From: Rugamonas violacea
Lineage (GTDB): Bacteria; Pseudomonadota; Gammaproteobacteria; Burkholderiales; Burkholderiaceae_D
Assembly (NCBI RefSeq): GCF_016461825.1
Contig: NZ_JAEMNU010000051.1
Coordinates: 25,640 to 89,639, forward strand
Length of the DNA: 64,000 nt
Reading direction: 5' to 3'
Below, piece after piece: positions 1 through 8,560 of this stretch; the stretch's first letter is position 1, and every line of letters starts with the position of its first letter. The translations under genes and the position numbers were made by a program. The notes beneath the pieces were generated by a model, which was not told where the DNA came from, made no database searches, and worked only from the letters and a program-made list of their open reading frames with translations.

Positions 1-51
1 GGCGGGAAAGGACAAATTGTAGCGCAATCAAGAAAAACCACCGGCGTGGAG

Positions 52-115
52 CCGGGGTCAGACCCGCCGGGTCTGACCCCGGTTCTCTGCCTCTGGGTGG
101 TTTGGCTAGCCGCCG
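52..115. repeat. Dispersed palindromic repeat, family B, copy 1
   Basis: A perfect 14-bp inverted repeat (CCGGGGTCAGACCC at 52-65 and its complement at 69-82) is followed by a conserved tail reading roughly ctctgcctctgggtggttttg and tagccgcc. The same hairpin plus tail recurs at 36038-36100. Positions 1-45 show nothing I can name. The element lies upstream of the adaptor gene that starts at 239. Confidence 0.7.
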
Positions 116-238
116 GCGCCTTAACTGAACGGCATTGGGCCTTCAGCGGCGCCTCTTGCGTTTATTTCAACTATGTAGCAGTATCATCGGGTCTTTCGCC
201 CGCCCCACCGCTCAGCCCTACCCTTTTCGAGGTAATAC

Positions 239-1459
239 GTGGCAACTCCAGACATCTCCAAGCTCAAAATCGAACGGGCGCCGACGGCGCAGATTCCCGG
301 CCAACGCTCGCAGCGGCGGCGCTGGCTCAAGCTGGCGCTCGGCGTGGCGCTGCTGGCGGCGCTGGCCGTGGCGGCGGGACGCCTGTTGAACGGCAAGCCC
401 AGCGTGGAGACGGTGACGGTGGCGCAAGCCTATCCGGCGCAGAACTACACGCTGCTCAACGCCACCGGCTATGTGGTGGCGCAGCGCAAGGCGGCGCTGT
501 CATCGAAGGCCACCGGGCGGCTCGAATGGCTCGGCGTGCTCGAAGGCAGCCGGGTCAAGAAGGACGAGGTCGTCGCCCGCCTGGAAAACCGCGACGTCAG
601 CGCCAGCCTGGGCCAGGCGCAGGCCAACATCAAGGTGGCCCAGGCCAACCTGGAACAGGGACTGGCCGAGCTGGCCGACGCCCAGGCCGCCTTTCAGCGC
701 GCGGCCGACCTGCTCAAGCAAAACTTCATCGCCGCCGCCAGCTTCGACACGGCGCGGGCGCGCCTGAACAAGGCCAAGGCCAACATCAGCGGCTACCGCG
801 CCGGCATCGCGGCGGCCCAGGCCAACGCCCAGGTGGCGCAGGTGGCGCTGGACCAGACGGTGATCCGCGCGCCGTTCGACGGCGTGATCCTGACCAAGAG
901 CGCCAACGTCGGCGACAACATCACACCGTTCTCCTCGGCCGCCGACAGCAAGGGCGCGGTGGTCACCATCGCCGACATGGACACGCTGGAGGTCGAGGCC
1001 GACGTGTCGGAGTCGAACCTGAGCAAGATCGGCGCCGCGCAGCCGGCCGAGATCCAGCTCGACGCCTTCCCCGAGCTGCGCCTGGCCGGCGTGGTCTCGC
1101 GCATGGTGCCGACCGTGGACCGCAGCAAGGCCACCTTGCTGGTCAAGGTGCGCTTCGCCGAGCGCGACGCCCGCGTGCTGCCGGACATGAGCGCCAAGGT
1201 GGCCTTCCTGTCCAAGCCGGTGCCGGCCGCCGACAAGCAGGCCGTCACCGCCCTGCAGCCGGCCGCCATCGTCACGCGCGACGGCAAGCCGGTGGCCTTC
1301 GTGGTCGACGGCGACAAGCTCAGACAGGTGGCGGTGAGCAGCGGGCGCAAAATCGGCGAGCTGGTCGAAGTCCGCGGCCTGAAGGCCGGCGACAAGGTGG
1401 TGCTGGCGCCCGACGCCAAACTGCACGACGGCCAGCTGGTCGCCGTGGTGAAGAAGTAA
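239..1459 (+). CDS. HlyD/MacA-type periplasmic adaptor of an ABC export system
   Basis: A 406-aa membrane-fusion protein that should link an inner-membrane ABC transporter to the periplasm or an outer-membrane channel. A basic N-terminus is followed by one membrane segment at about residues 30-50. Then come a lipoyl/barrel-sandwich half, an Ala/Gln-rich coiled-coil hairpin (about 115-185), the second lipoyl half with RAPFDGVI, and beta-barrel and membrane-proximal domains. The start is GTG with GAGG 6 bases upstream. The ATPase gene begins 26 bp after the stop, followed by two permease genes, so the four form one operon. The exported substrate is not evident; lipid, peptide or macrolide export are all possible. 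Confidence 0.88.
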   Translation: MATPDISKLKIERAPTAQIPGQRSQRRRWLKLALGVALLAALAVAAGRLLNGKPSVETVTVAQAYPAQNYTLLNATGYVVAQRKAALSSKATGRLEWLGVLEGSRVKKDEVVARLENRDVSASLGQAQANIKVAQANLEQGLAELADAQAAFQRAADLLKQNFIAAASFDTARARLNKAKANISGYRAGIAAAQANAQVAQVALDQTVIRAPFDGVILTKSANVGDNITPFSSAADSKGAVVTIADMDTLEVEADVSESNLSKIGAAQPAEIQLDAFPELRLAGVVSRMVPTVDRSKATLLVKVRFAERDARVLPDMSAKVAFLSKPVPAADKQAVTALQPAAIVTRDGKPVAFVVDGDKLRQVAVSSGRKIGELVEVRGLKAGDKVVLAPDAKLHDGQLVAVVKK

Positions 1460-1485
1460 GCCTTACCACACAAGGAAAACAAGGC

Positions 1486-2178
1486 ATGCAGCCACTGGTC
1501 CAGATCGAACACCTGGTGAAATCCTATCGGCGCGGCGGGCAGGTCGTGCCGGTGCTGACCGACATCAGCCTGACCATCCAGTCGGGCGACTTCACCGCGC
1601 TGATGGGTCCCTCCGGCTCGGGCAAGAGCACCCTGCTCAACCTGATCGCCGGCATCGACAAACCGGACAGCGGCGTGCTGCGCGTCGCCGGCCTCGACAT
1701 CGCCAGCATGGGCGAGAGCGAGCTGGCGCGCTGGCGCGCCGCCAACATCGGCTTCATCTTCCAGTTCTACAACCTGATGCCGGTGCTGACGGCCTACGAG
1801 AACGTCGAGCTGCCGCTGTTGCTGACCAGGCTGTCGCGGCGCGAACGGCGCGAGCGCGTCGAGCTGACGCTGGCGATGGTCAAGCTGTCCGACCGCATGG
1901 ACCACACGCCCAACGAGCTGTCCGGCGGCCAGCAGCAACGCGTGGCGATCGCCCGCGCCATCGTCACCGACCCGACCCTGATCGTCGCCGACGAACCGAC
2001 CGGCGACTTGGACCGCCAGTCCGCCGGCGAGGTGCTGGCCCTGCTGAACCAGCTCAACCGCGAGTTGGGCAAGACCATCATCATGGTCACCCACGACGCC
2101 AACGCGGCGGCGCAGGCGCGCAGCATGGTGCACCTGGAAAAAGGCGAGCTGCTGGCCGAACCGGCCGTGGCCGGCTAG
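1486..2178 (+). CDS. ABC transporter ATP-binding protein (MacB/LolD type)
   Basis: A 230-aa single-domain ABC ATPase that powers the two adjacent permeases. Visible motifs are Walker [10 protein letters not shown] (41-49), the Q-loop in [10 protein letters not shown], signature LSGGQQQR (about 145), Walker [11 protein letters not shown] (about 165) and the switch His in VTHD. The ATG at 1486 lies a few bases after AAGGAAAAC. The same frame stays open far upstream, but that stretch overlaps the adaptor gene and has no family similarity. The length and the [16 protein letters not shown] stretch are typical of the LolD/MacB (3.A.1.122/125-like) ATPases that work with FtsX-fold permeases. Confidence 0.92.
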   Translation: MQPLVQIEHLVKSYRRGGQVVPVLTDISLTIQSGDFTALMGPSGSGKSTLLNLIAGIDKPDSGVLRVAGLDIASMGESELARWRAANIGFIFQFYNLMPVLTAYENVELPLLLTRLSRRERRERVELTLAMVKLSDRMDHTPNELSGGQQQRVAIARAIVTDPTLIVADEPTGDLDRQSAGEVLALLNQLNRELGKTIIMVTHDANAAAQARSMVHLEKGELLAEPAVAG

Positions 2179-2181
2179 CCC

Positions 2182-3339
2182 ATGTACGCGCTGCGCATGA
2201 TCGTCAAAAACGCCCTGCGCCACAGGCTGCGCACCACGCTGACGGTGCTCGGCCTGGTGGTGGCGACGCTCTCCTTCGGCCTGCTGCAAACGGTGGTCAA
2301 CGCCTGGTACGCCGGCGCCGAGGGCGCCTCCAACACCACCCTCGTCACGCGCAACAAGACCTCGCTGGTGTTCCCGCTGCCGCTGTCCTACCAGGCCAAG
2401 CTGCGCGCCGTCGACGGCGTGAGCGGGGTCGGCTACGCCAACTGGTTCGGCGGCGTCTACCAGGACCCGAAGAACTTCTTCGCCCAGTTCGCCATCTCCG
2501 GCCAGAGCTACCTCGACATCTATCCCGACTACCTGCTGCCCGAGGCCGAGCGCGGCGCCTTCCTGCGCGACCGCAAGGGCGCCATCGTCGGCCGCAAACT
2601 GGCGCAGCAGTACGGCTTCAAGGTCGGCGACGTGATTCCGATCAAGGGCACCATCTACCCCGGCCAGTGGGAGTTCGTGGTGCGCGGCATCTACGACGGA
2701 CGCCAGAGCGGCACCAACACGGCGACCATGTTCTTCCACTGGGATTACATCAACGAGAGCATCCTGAAGACGGCGCCACGGCGCGGCAACCAGATCGGCG
2801 TGTATGTGCTGCAGATCGCCCACGCCGAGGACGCCGCCGCCATCTCGGCCACAGTCGACGCGCAGTTCGGCAACTCGCTGGCCGAGACGCTGACCGAGAC
2901 CGAGAAGGCCTTCCAGCTCGGCTTCGTCTCGATGTCGGAGGCGATCGTGGTGGCGATCCGGGTGGTCTCCTTCGTGGTCATCCTGATCATCATGGCGGTG
3001 ATGGCCAACACCATGGCGATGAGCGCGCGCGAGCGGCTCGGCGAGTACGCCACGCTGAAGGCGCTCGGCTTCGGCCCGGGCTTTTTGGCGTCGCTGATCT
3101 TCGGCGAGTCGATGCTGCTGGCCCTGGCCGGCGCCGGCCTGGGCATCGCCCTGCTCTACCCGGTGGCGGCCGGCTTCGCCGCCCAGCTGGGCACCATGTT
3201 CCCGGTGTTCGAGGTGGCGCCGCTGACGGTGCTGCAGCAGGTGCTGGCGGCGCTGGGCATCGGCGTGGTGGCGGCCATCGCGCCGACGCTGCGGGCGATC
3301 CACGTCAACATCGTCGACGGCCTGCGCAGCATAGGATGA
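2182..3339 (+). CDS. ABC transporter permease, MacB/FtsX type (first of two)
   Basis: A 385-aa inner-membrane permease: an N-terminal helix (about 13-35), a large periplasmic MacB-PCD-like domain (about 40-240), then three C-terminal helices (about 255-280, 305-335, 345-370). The segment ARERLGEYATLKALGF before the third helix is the coupling-helix signature of FtsX-fold permeases. It starts 3 bp after the ATPase stop. It probably pairs with the next gene as a heterodimer, because two different permeases are encoded with a single ATPase. Confidence 0.88.
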   Translation: MYALRMIVKNALRHRLRTTLTVLGLVVATLSFGLLQTVVNAWYAGAEGASNTTLVTRNKTSLVFPLPLSYQAKLRAVDGVSGVGYANWFGGVYQDPKNFFAQFAISGQSYLDIYPDYLLPEAERGAFLRDRKGAIVGRKLAQQYGFKVGDVIPIKGTIYPGQWEFVVRGIYDGRQSGTNTATMFFHWDYINESILKTAPRRGNQIGVYVLQIAHAEDAAAISATVDAQFGNSLAETLTETEKAFQLGFVSMSEAIVVAIRVVSFVVILIIMAVMANTMAMSARERLGEYATLKALGFGPGFLASLIFGESMLLALAGAGLGIALLYPVAAGFAAQLGTMFPVFEVAPLTVLQQVLAALGIGVVAAIAPTLRAIHVNIVDGLRSIG

Positions 3340-3360
3340 CACCACCATGAACCGGCACCG

Positions 3361-4527
3361 ATGAACATTCCCTTTTCCTACATCGCGCGCAACCTGTGGG
3401 CGCGCCGCCTGACCACGGCGCTGACGGCCGGCGGCCTGGCGCTGGTGGTGTTCGTCTTCGCCGCCGTGCTGATGCTCGACGAGGGCTTGCGCAACACCCT
3501 GGTCACCACCGGCGAGTACGACAACGTGGTGCTGATCCGCCGCTCCGCCGAGACCGAGGTGCAGAGCGGCGTCGAGCGCGGCCAGGCCAACATCGTCGCC
3601 AGCCATCCGGCCATCGGCCTGGGCAGCGACGGCCAGCCCATGCTGTCGAAGGAAACGCTGGTGCTCATCTCGCTCAACAAGCGCGGCTCGGACAAGCCGT
3701 CCAACATCATCATTCGCGGCGTCGGCGAACGGGCGCTGGCGCTGCGGCCGCAGGTCAAGCTGACGGCCGGCCGCATGTTCCGCCCGGGCGCCTCGGAGAT
3801 CATCGCCGGCGCCAGCATCGCGCGGCGCTTCTCCGGCGCCGGCATCGGCGAGACGCTGCGCTTCGGCCAGCGCGAGTGGACCGTGGTCGGCCTGTTCGAC
3901 GCCGGCAACAGCGGCTTCGACTCGGAGATCTGGGGCGACGCCGACCAGCTGATGCAAGCCTTCCGCCGCACCGCCTACTCGTCCATCGTGCTGCGCCTGG
4001 GCGACCGCGGCCGCTTCGACGGTTTCAAGAGGGACGTCGAGGGCGACCAGCGGCTGACGCTGGACGCCAAGCGCGAGCAAACCTTCTACTCGGACCAGTC
4101 GCGCGCGCTGTCGACCTTCATCAGCATCCTCGGCCTGACCTTGTCGGTGATTTTTTCCATCGGCGCGATGATAGGCGCCACCATCACCATGTACGCCTCG
4201 GTGGCCAACCGGGTCGGCGAGATCGGCACCTTGCGCGCGTTGGGTTTCCAGCGCAGGAACATCCTCGCCGCGTTTCTGACCGAGTCCATGCTGCTGGCGG
4301 TGGCGGGCGGCGTGGTCGGGCTGGCCTTCGCCTCGCTGATGCAGTTCCTGTCGTTCTCGACGACCAACTTCCAGTCCTTCTCCGAGCTGGCCTTCGGCTT
4401 CAAGCTGAACGCGGCGATCGTGTTCAAGACGCTGCTGTTCTCGTTGGGGATGGGGATGGTGGGCGGCTTCCTGCCGGCCCTGCGGGCGGCGCGCATGAAG
4501 ATCGTCGATGCGCTGCGCGCCGCCTGA
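3361..4527 (+). CDS. ABC transporter permease, MacB/FtsX type (second of two)
   Basis: A 388-aa permease with the same plan as its upstream neighbour: N-terminal helix, periplasmic domain, three C-terminal helices, and the coupling motif NRVGEIGTLRALGF. It ends the four-gene export operon. A 21-bp gap separates it from the first permease, and an in-frame ATG just upstream at about 3347 is less likely because only the ATG at 3361 gives the usual permease N-terminus. The next gene is on the opposite strand with only 21 bp between the convergent stops. Confidence 0.88.
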   Translation: MNIPFSYIARNLWARRLTTALTAGGLALVVFVFAAVLMLDEGLRNTLVTTGEYDNVVLIRRSAETEVQSGVERGQANIVASHPAIGLGSDGQPMLSKETLVLISLNKRGSDKPSNIIIRGVGERALALRPQVKLTAGRMFRPGASEIIAGASIARRFSGAGIGETLRFGQREWTVVGLFDAGNSGFDSEIWGDADQLMQAFRRTAYSSIVLRLGDRGRFDGFKRDVEGDQRLTLDAKREQTFYSDQSRALSTFISILGLTLSVIFSIGAMIGATITMYASVANRVGEIGTLRALGFQRRNILAAFLTESMLLAVAGGVVGLAFASLMQFLSFSTTNFQSFSELAFGFKLNAAIVFKTLLFSLGMGMVGGFLPALRAARMKIVDALRAA

Positions 4528-4548
4528 GGTGATGTAAAACTGCGGCGC

Positions 4549-5193
4549 CTATTCGGCGTCGGGCTGTTGCGCCGGGTGCGCCTGGATGAAGGCCGGCAGC
4601 GCGGCGCAGTTGGCGTGGATGCGCATGACGGTCGGATACGCCGTCATGTCGACCCCGAAGCGCTGCGCGTTGAACACCTGCGGCACCAGGCAGCAGTCGG
4701 CCACGGTCGGCGTGTCGCCGTGGCAGAAGCGGCCGGTCTGCGCATCGCGCGCCAGGTGCGCCTCCAGCATCGCCATGCCCTCGCTGATCCAGTGGCTGAT
4801 CCACTGCTGCTTGAGCTCCTCCGACAAACCGAGCGGCCCGCGCAAATACTTGAGCACGCGCAGATTCGACAGCGGATGGGTGTCGCAGGCCACCGTCTGC
4901 GCCAGCGCGCGCACGCGGGCGCGGCCGAGCGGATCGGCCGGCAGCAAGGGCTGCGACGGCCGCGTCTCGTCGAGATACTCGATGATCGCCAGCGACTGGC
5001 TGAGCACCACGCCGTCCTCCTCCAGCGCCGGCAACAGCGCGCTGGGATTGACGGCGCGGTAGGCGTCGGTCAGCTGCTCGCCGCCGTTGCGCAGCAAATG
5101 CACCGGCACCGCTTCGTAGTCCAGCCCCTTCAGGTTCAGCGCGATGCGCACCCGATACGAGGCCGAGCTACGGAAGTAGGTGTAGAACTTCAT
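4549..5193 (-). CDS. maiA: Maleylacetoacetate isomerase (zeta-class glutathione transferase)
   Basis: A 214-aa glutathione S-transferase of the zeta class, which isomerises maleylacetoacetate (or maleylpyruvate) using glutathione. The N-terminal thioredoxin-fold domain opens with KFYTYFRSSASYRVRIAL, which contains the SSxSxRVR active-site signature. NPSALLPALEEDG and SQSLAIIEYLDE are the glutathione-binding elements, followed by an all-helical C-terminal domain. It is the last gene of a VOC-FAH-maiA operon; its ATG at 5193 is 1 bp after the TGA of the hydrolase gene. The isomerisation and hydrolysis steps belong to the homogentisate and gentisate pathways, but no HPPD or homogentisate dioxygenase is in the window. 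Confidence 0.88.
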   Translation of the reverse strand: MKFYTYFRSSASYRVRIALNLKGLDYEAVPVHLLRNGGEQLTDAYRAVNPSALLPALEEDGVVLSQSLAIIEYLDETRPSQPLLPADPLGRARVRALAQTVACDTHPLSNLRVLKYLRGPLGLSEELKQQWISHWISEGMAMLEAHLARDAQTGRFCHGDTPTVADCCLVPQVFNAQRFGVDMTAYPTVMRIHANCAALPAFIQAHPAQQPDAE

Positions 5194-5194
5194 C

Positions 5195-6217
5195 TCAGCG
5201 GCGCTCCTGGTAGTGGGCGACGGTCTGCTCGATGCTGCCGAAGATGCTGGCGCCCTGCGCGTCGCGCATCTCGATGCGCACGCTGTCACCGAACTTGAGG
5301 AAGCCGGTCTTCGGCTTGCCCTCTTCGATGGTTTCGTACATGCGCACCTCGGCCAGGCAGCAGTAACCGACGCCGCCGTTCTCGATGCTCGAACCGTGCA
5401 GATTGCCCTGCTTGTTCGACACCGTGCCGGAGCCGATGATGGTGCCGGCCGCCAGCTCGCGCGTGCGCGCCGCGTGCGCCACCAGTTGGGCGAAGTTGAA
5501 GGTCATGTCCTCGCCGGCGTTCGGTTTGCCGAAGGGTTTGCCGCTCAACTCCACCAACAGCGGCAGGTGCAGCTTGGTGTCGGCCCAGTGGCCGCCCAAT
5601 TCGTCCGGCGTGACCGCCACCGGCGAAAAGGCGCTGGCCGCCTTCGACTGGAAGAAGCCGAAGCCCTTGGCCAGCTCGTTGGGGATCAGGTTGCGCAGCG
5701 AGACGTCGTTCACCAGCATCACCAGGCGGATCGCCTTGGCGGCGTCGGCGTCGGTGGCGCCCATGGCGACGTCGCCGGTGATGACCGCCACTTCCGCCTC
5801 CAGGTCGATGCCCCAGTCTTCCGACAGCACGAAGATGGGATCACGCGGACCGATGAAGCTGTCCGAGCCGCCCTGGTACATCAGCGGGTCGGTGTAGAAC
5901 GAGGCCGGCACCTCGGCGTTGCGGGCGCGGCGCACCAGCTCGACGTGGTTGATGTAGGCCGAGCCGTCGGCCCACTGGTAGGCGCGCGGCAGCGGCGAGT
6001 GGCACAAGGCCTGCTCGAAGGGCTGGGCCAGCGAGGCGGCGCCGGCGTTGAGCGCGGTGTAGACCTGCTCCAGCTGCGGCGCGATGGCGTCCCAGTTGTC
6101 CAGCGCCTGCTGCAGCGTGGCGGCGATCTGCGGCACGGCCAGGTAGTGGCCCAGGTCGCGGCTGACGACCACCAGGGCGCCGTCGCGGCCGCCGTTTTTC
6201 AGGGTGGCGAGCTTCAT
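5195..6217 (-). CDS. Fumarylacetoacetate hydrolase-family protein
   Basis: A 340-aa FAH-fold hydrolase expected to cleave a beta-diketo acid from an opened aromatic ring. The metal-binding core is visible: DLEAEVAVITGDVAMG (acidic ligands), then VMLVNDVSLRN, and later GTIIGSGTVSNKQG and EMRDAQG. The ATG at 6217 overlaps the stop of the VOC gene as ATGA, so the two are translationally coupled. The N-terminal 75 residues before the catalytic core suit the longer bacterial FAH family. Fumarylacetoacetate or fumarylpyruvate is the likely substrate given the downstream isomerase, but sequence alone does not settle it. Confidence 0.82.
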   Translation of the reverse strand: MKLATLKNGGRDGALVVVSRDLGHYLAVPQIAATLQQALDNWDAIAPQLEQVYTALNAGAASLAQPFEQALCHSPLPRAYQWADGSAYINHVELVRRARNAEVPASFYTDPLMYQGGSDSFIGPRDPIFVLSEDWGIDLEAEVAVITGDVAMGATDADAAKAIRLVMLVNDVSLRNLIPNELAKGFGFFQSKAASAFSPVAVTPDELGGHWADTKLHLPLLVELSGKPFGKPNAGEDMTFNFAQLVAHAARTRELAAGTIIGSGTVSNKQGNLHGSSIENGGVGYCCLAEVRMYETIEEGKPKTGFLKFGDSVRIEMRDAQGASIFGSIEQTVAHYQERR

Positions 6218-6756
6218 GCCTTCACCTCCGCTTGCGGCGCGTGCATCCAGGCGGCGTGCTTGGGCGCCTTGCGCGTGCGCGACCACTCCTCCAGCATGTC
6301 CCATTTGACCGCGTCGAGCTGCTGCATCATCTCCGGCGTGCCGGTGTTGGCGGCCAGCTCCAGACGGTGGCCGCTCGGGTCGAAGAAGTAGATCGATTTG
6401 AAGATGGTGTGGTTGACCGGGCCGAGCACCTCGACGCCGCCGGCGACCAGGCGTTCCTTGGCGGCCAGCAGTTCTTCCATGCTGTCGACTTCCAGCGCCA
6501 GATGCTGCACCCAGGCCGGCGTGTTGTGGTCGCGGTCCATCGGCGCCTGGGTCGGCAGCTCGAAGAAGGCCAGCACGTTGCCGTGGCCGGCGTCGAGGAA
6601 GACATGCATATACGGGTCCGGCGCCTTGGTCGACGGCACCTCGTCCTCGGCGATGGCCAGCACGAAGTTCATGTTCAGGTGTTTCACATACCAGTCGACG
6701 GTCTGCTTGGCGTCGATGCAGCGGTAGGCCACATGGTGGATTTGTTTGATTTTCAT
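6214..6756 (-). CDS. VOC-superfamily (glyoxalase/extradiol dioxygenase-like) protein
   Basis: A 180-aa vicinal-oxygen-chelate protein. Two beta-alpha-beta-beta-beta repeats are visible. Candidate metal ligands are His in IHHVAY (residues 7-8), His in WVQHLALEV (about 85) and Glu in GHRLELA (about 135), the usual His-His-Glu pattern. First gene of the operon with the FAH-family hydrolase and isomerase, and divergent from a LysR gene. A ring-cleaving or ring-processing role on an aromatic acid is an inference from context; glyoxalase-like isomerase activity is the alternative. Confidence 0.78.
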   Translation of the reverse strand: MKIKQIHHVAYRCIDAKQTVDWYVKHLNMNFVLAIAEDEVPSTKAPDPYMHVFLDAGHGNVLAFFELPTQAPMDRDHNTPAWVQHLALEVDSMEELLAAKERLVAGGVEVLGPVNHTIFKSIYFFDPSGHRLELAANTGTPEMMQQLDAVKWDMLEEWSRTRKAPKHAAWMHAPQAEVKA

Positions 6757-6886
6757 CGTTGTCTCCGGGGGTCAATTCGTTCGCTGCGGGTCGATTGCGA
6801 CGGGCGCGGCATCTATGCTTAGCATTAGAATCCAGTTTCAGATATCATACAAACAGTATTTTTACCTCCACTTATCAGAATTTCTT
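6757..6886. promoter_or_regulatory. Divergent promoter region of the VOC operon and LysR gene
   Basis: A 130-bp gap between the two divergent start codons, more AT-rich than its surroundings. It holds an ATAC-N5-GTAT inverted repeat at 6847-6859, a plausible LysR half-site pair close to the regulator's own start. LysR proteins usually bind such divergent gaps and control both sides; which repeat is the true operator is not known. Confidence 0.45.
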
Positions 6887-7801
6887 ATGAATCCTAGCCT
6901 GCGCCAAATGCGCGCCCTGGTCGCCCTCGCCAAGACCGGCAGCTTCACGCTGGCGGCCGAATATCTGCACGTGACGCAGTCGGCCCTGAGCGGGCAGATC
7001 AAGGAGCTGGAGCAACTGCTCGGCGTGAAAGTGGTCGAACGCACCACCCGCAAGGCGCAGCTGTCCGAGCTGGGCCGCGAGCTATATCCGCTGTTCGACA
7101 AGATGCTGCAGGACTTGGACGGCGCCATGGCCGACATCGCCAACCGCAAGGCGTTGAAGAAGGGCATGGTGCGGGTGGCGGCGCCGCAGATGATGTCCTG
7201 CACCTTGCTGCCGGAGGTGATCGCCGCCTACCGGCTGGCCTACCCGGACGTGCAGGTCAAGCTGGTCGACTGTCCGGTGGAGAACGTGTCGGCCCGCGTG
7301 TTCAGCGGCGAGGTCGACTTCGGCATCGGGCCGGAGCGCGAGCCGACCGCCGAGATCGACGCCCAGGTGCTGTTCGAGATGCCCTTCGTGCTGGTGTTCC
7401 CGCCCGGCCACGCGCTGGAGCAGCGCGAGCGCGTCAGTTGGGCCGACGTCAACGACTTCCCCTTCATCGCCCTGCAAGGCCAGTTCACCGAACGGCTGCT
7501 GCACGATATGCACGTGTCCTTCCGCGAGCTGTCGCTCAGCCCGTACAACGAGGTGACCTTCATGACCACCGCGCTGGCCATGGTCAGCGCCAAGCTGGGG
7601 ATCACCGTCTGCCTGCCCTACGCCGAACCGATGGTCAAGCTGTACGGCCTGCAGATGCGGTTGCTGCAAGACCCCGAGCTGACGCGCCGCTTCTTCGTCT
7701 ACACCAAGAACGCCCGCGCGCTGTCGCCGGCGGCGGAGAGCTTCGTCACCTTCCTGCACGAGTTCGTCGGCGCCCACGAGTGGAACGTGACGCTGGCCTG
7801 A
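6887..7801 (+). CDS. LysR-family transcriptional regulator
   Basis: A 304-aa LTTR. The winged helix-turn-helix is at residues 1-62 (LRQMRALVALAKTGSFTLAAEYLHVTQSALS... region), followed by a linker helix and a periplasmic-binding-like effector domain (about 90-295). The ATG at 6887 begins MNPSLRQMRAL, the normal position relative to the HTH; an upstream in-frame extension has no family match. It is transcribed divergently from the VOC-FAH-maiA operon and probably regulates it in response to an aromatic acid or ring-cleavage intermediate. Confidence 0.9.
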   Translation: MNPSLRQMRALVALAKTGSFTLAAEYLHVTQSALSGQIKELEQLLGVKVVERTTRKAQLSELGRELYPLFDKMLQDLDGAMADIANRKALKKGMVRVAAPQMMSCTLLPEVIAAYRLAYPDVQVKLVDCPVENVSARVFSGEVDFGIGPEREPTAEIDAQVLFEMPFVLVFPPGHALEQRERVSWADVNDFPFIALQGQFTERLLHDMHVSFRELSLSPYNEVTFMTTALAMVSAKLGITVCLPYAEPMVKLYGLQMRLLQDPELTRRFFVYTKNARALSPAAESFVTFLHEFVGAHEWNVTLA

Positions 7802-7888
7802 ACGCCTGCCCAGCCATCCGCCCCGTCCACGCCATCCACGCTATCCACACCTGCGGAACCTGCGAACCATCTGTACAATTCGACCACC

Positions 7889-8485
7889 ATGAGTGCCAAC
7901 ACCATCGCCGCCAACCGGCAAACCGACCACCTCACCGGCAAGGACAGCGTTTGGCTGTTCGGCTACGGCTCGCTGATCTACAAGGCCGACTTCCCCTACA
8001 TCGAGCGGCGTCCGGCCAGCATCGCCGGCTGGACGCGCCGCTTTTGGCAAGGCTCGCACGACCATCGCGGCACGCCCGAGGCGCCGGGCCGCGTCGTCAC
8101 CATCATCGCCGAGGCCGGCGCCATCTGCCACGGCATGGCCTACCTGGTCACGCCGCAGGTGTTCGAGCACCTCGACCACCGCGAGAAGAACGGCTACCTG
8201 CGCCTGAGCAGCGACATCCTGTTCGACGACGGCCGCAGCGTGCCGGGCCTGGTCTACATCGCCAGCGAGGACAACACGGCCTTCCTCGGCGCCGCCTCCG
8301 AGCTGGACATCGCGCGCCAGATCGCCCAGTCCAGCGGCCCGAGCGGCCCCAACAGCGACTACCTGAACCATCTTGCCGCCGCCCTGCGCGAGCTGGGCAA
8401 GAGCGACCCGCACGTGTTCGCCATCGAACAACATCTGGCCGAACTGGGCAAGCCCGGCGCTCAGGACGCCGAAGGGAAACGCTAA
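7889..8485 (+). CDS. ChaC-type gamma-glutamylcyclotransferase
   Basis: A 198-aa protein of the ChaC family, cytosolic enzymes that cleave glutathione to 5-oxoproline and Cys-Gly. The substrate-binding motif FGYGSLIY is at residues 24-31, and the family's catalytic glutamate is expected in the HLDHREKNGY stretch near residue 98. Length is slightly below E. coli ChaC. An 87-bp gap separates it from the LysR gene, and it appears monocistronic. Confidence 0.88.
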   Translation: MSANTIAANRQTDHLTGKDSVWLFGYGSLIYKADFPYIERRPASIAGWTRRFWQGSHDHRGTPEAPGRVVTIIAEAGAICHGMAYLVTPQVFEHLDHREKNGYLRLSSDILFDDGRSVPGLVYIASEDNTAFLGAASELDIARQIAQSSGPSGPNSDYLNHLAAALRELGKSDPHVFAIEQHLAELGKPGAQDAEGKR

Positions 8486-8560
8486 ACACCCGCCGATGCG
8501 GAATGACAAAGTCGGGCTATTCGAAGTGCCCCTAAACGAAGTGCCCCTAAACCGTCGCCC

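Noticed and set aside
46-1485. A very long open frame upstream of and fused to the ABC ATPase gene
   Set aside because: The first 480 codons overlap the adaptor gene in another frame and give Arg/Gly/Ala-rich sequence typical of a shadow frame in high-GC DNA. The family start of the ATPase is the ATG at 1486.
6847-6859. ATAC-N5-GTAT as a proven LysR operator
   Set aside because: The spacing is shorter than the usual T-N11-A box, so it is mentioned only as a candidate within the divergent promoter region.
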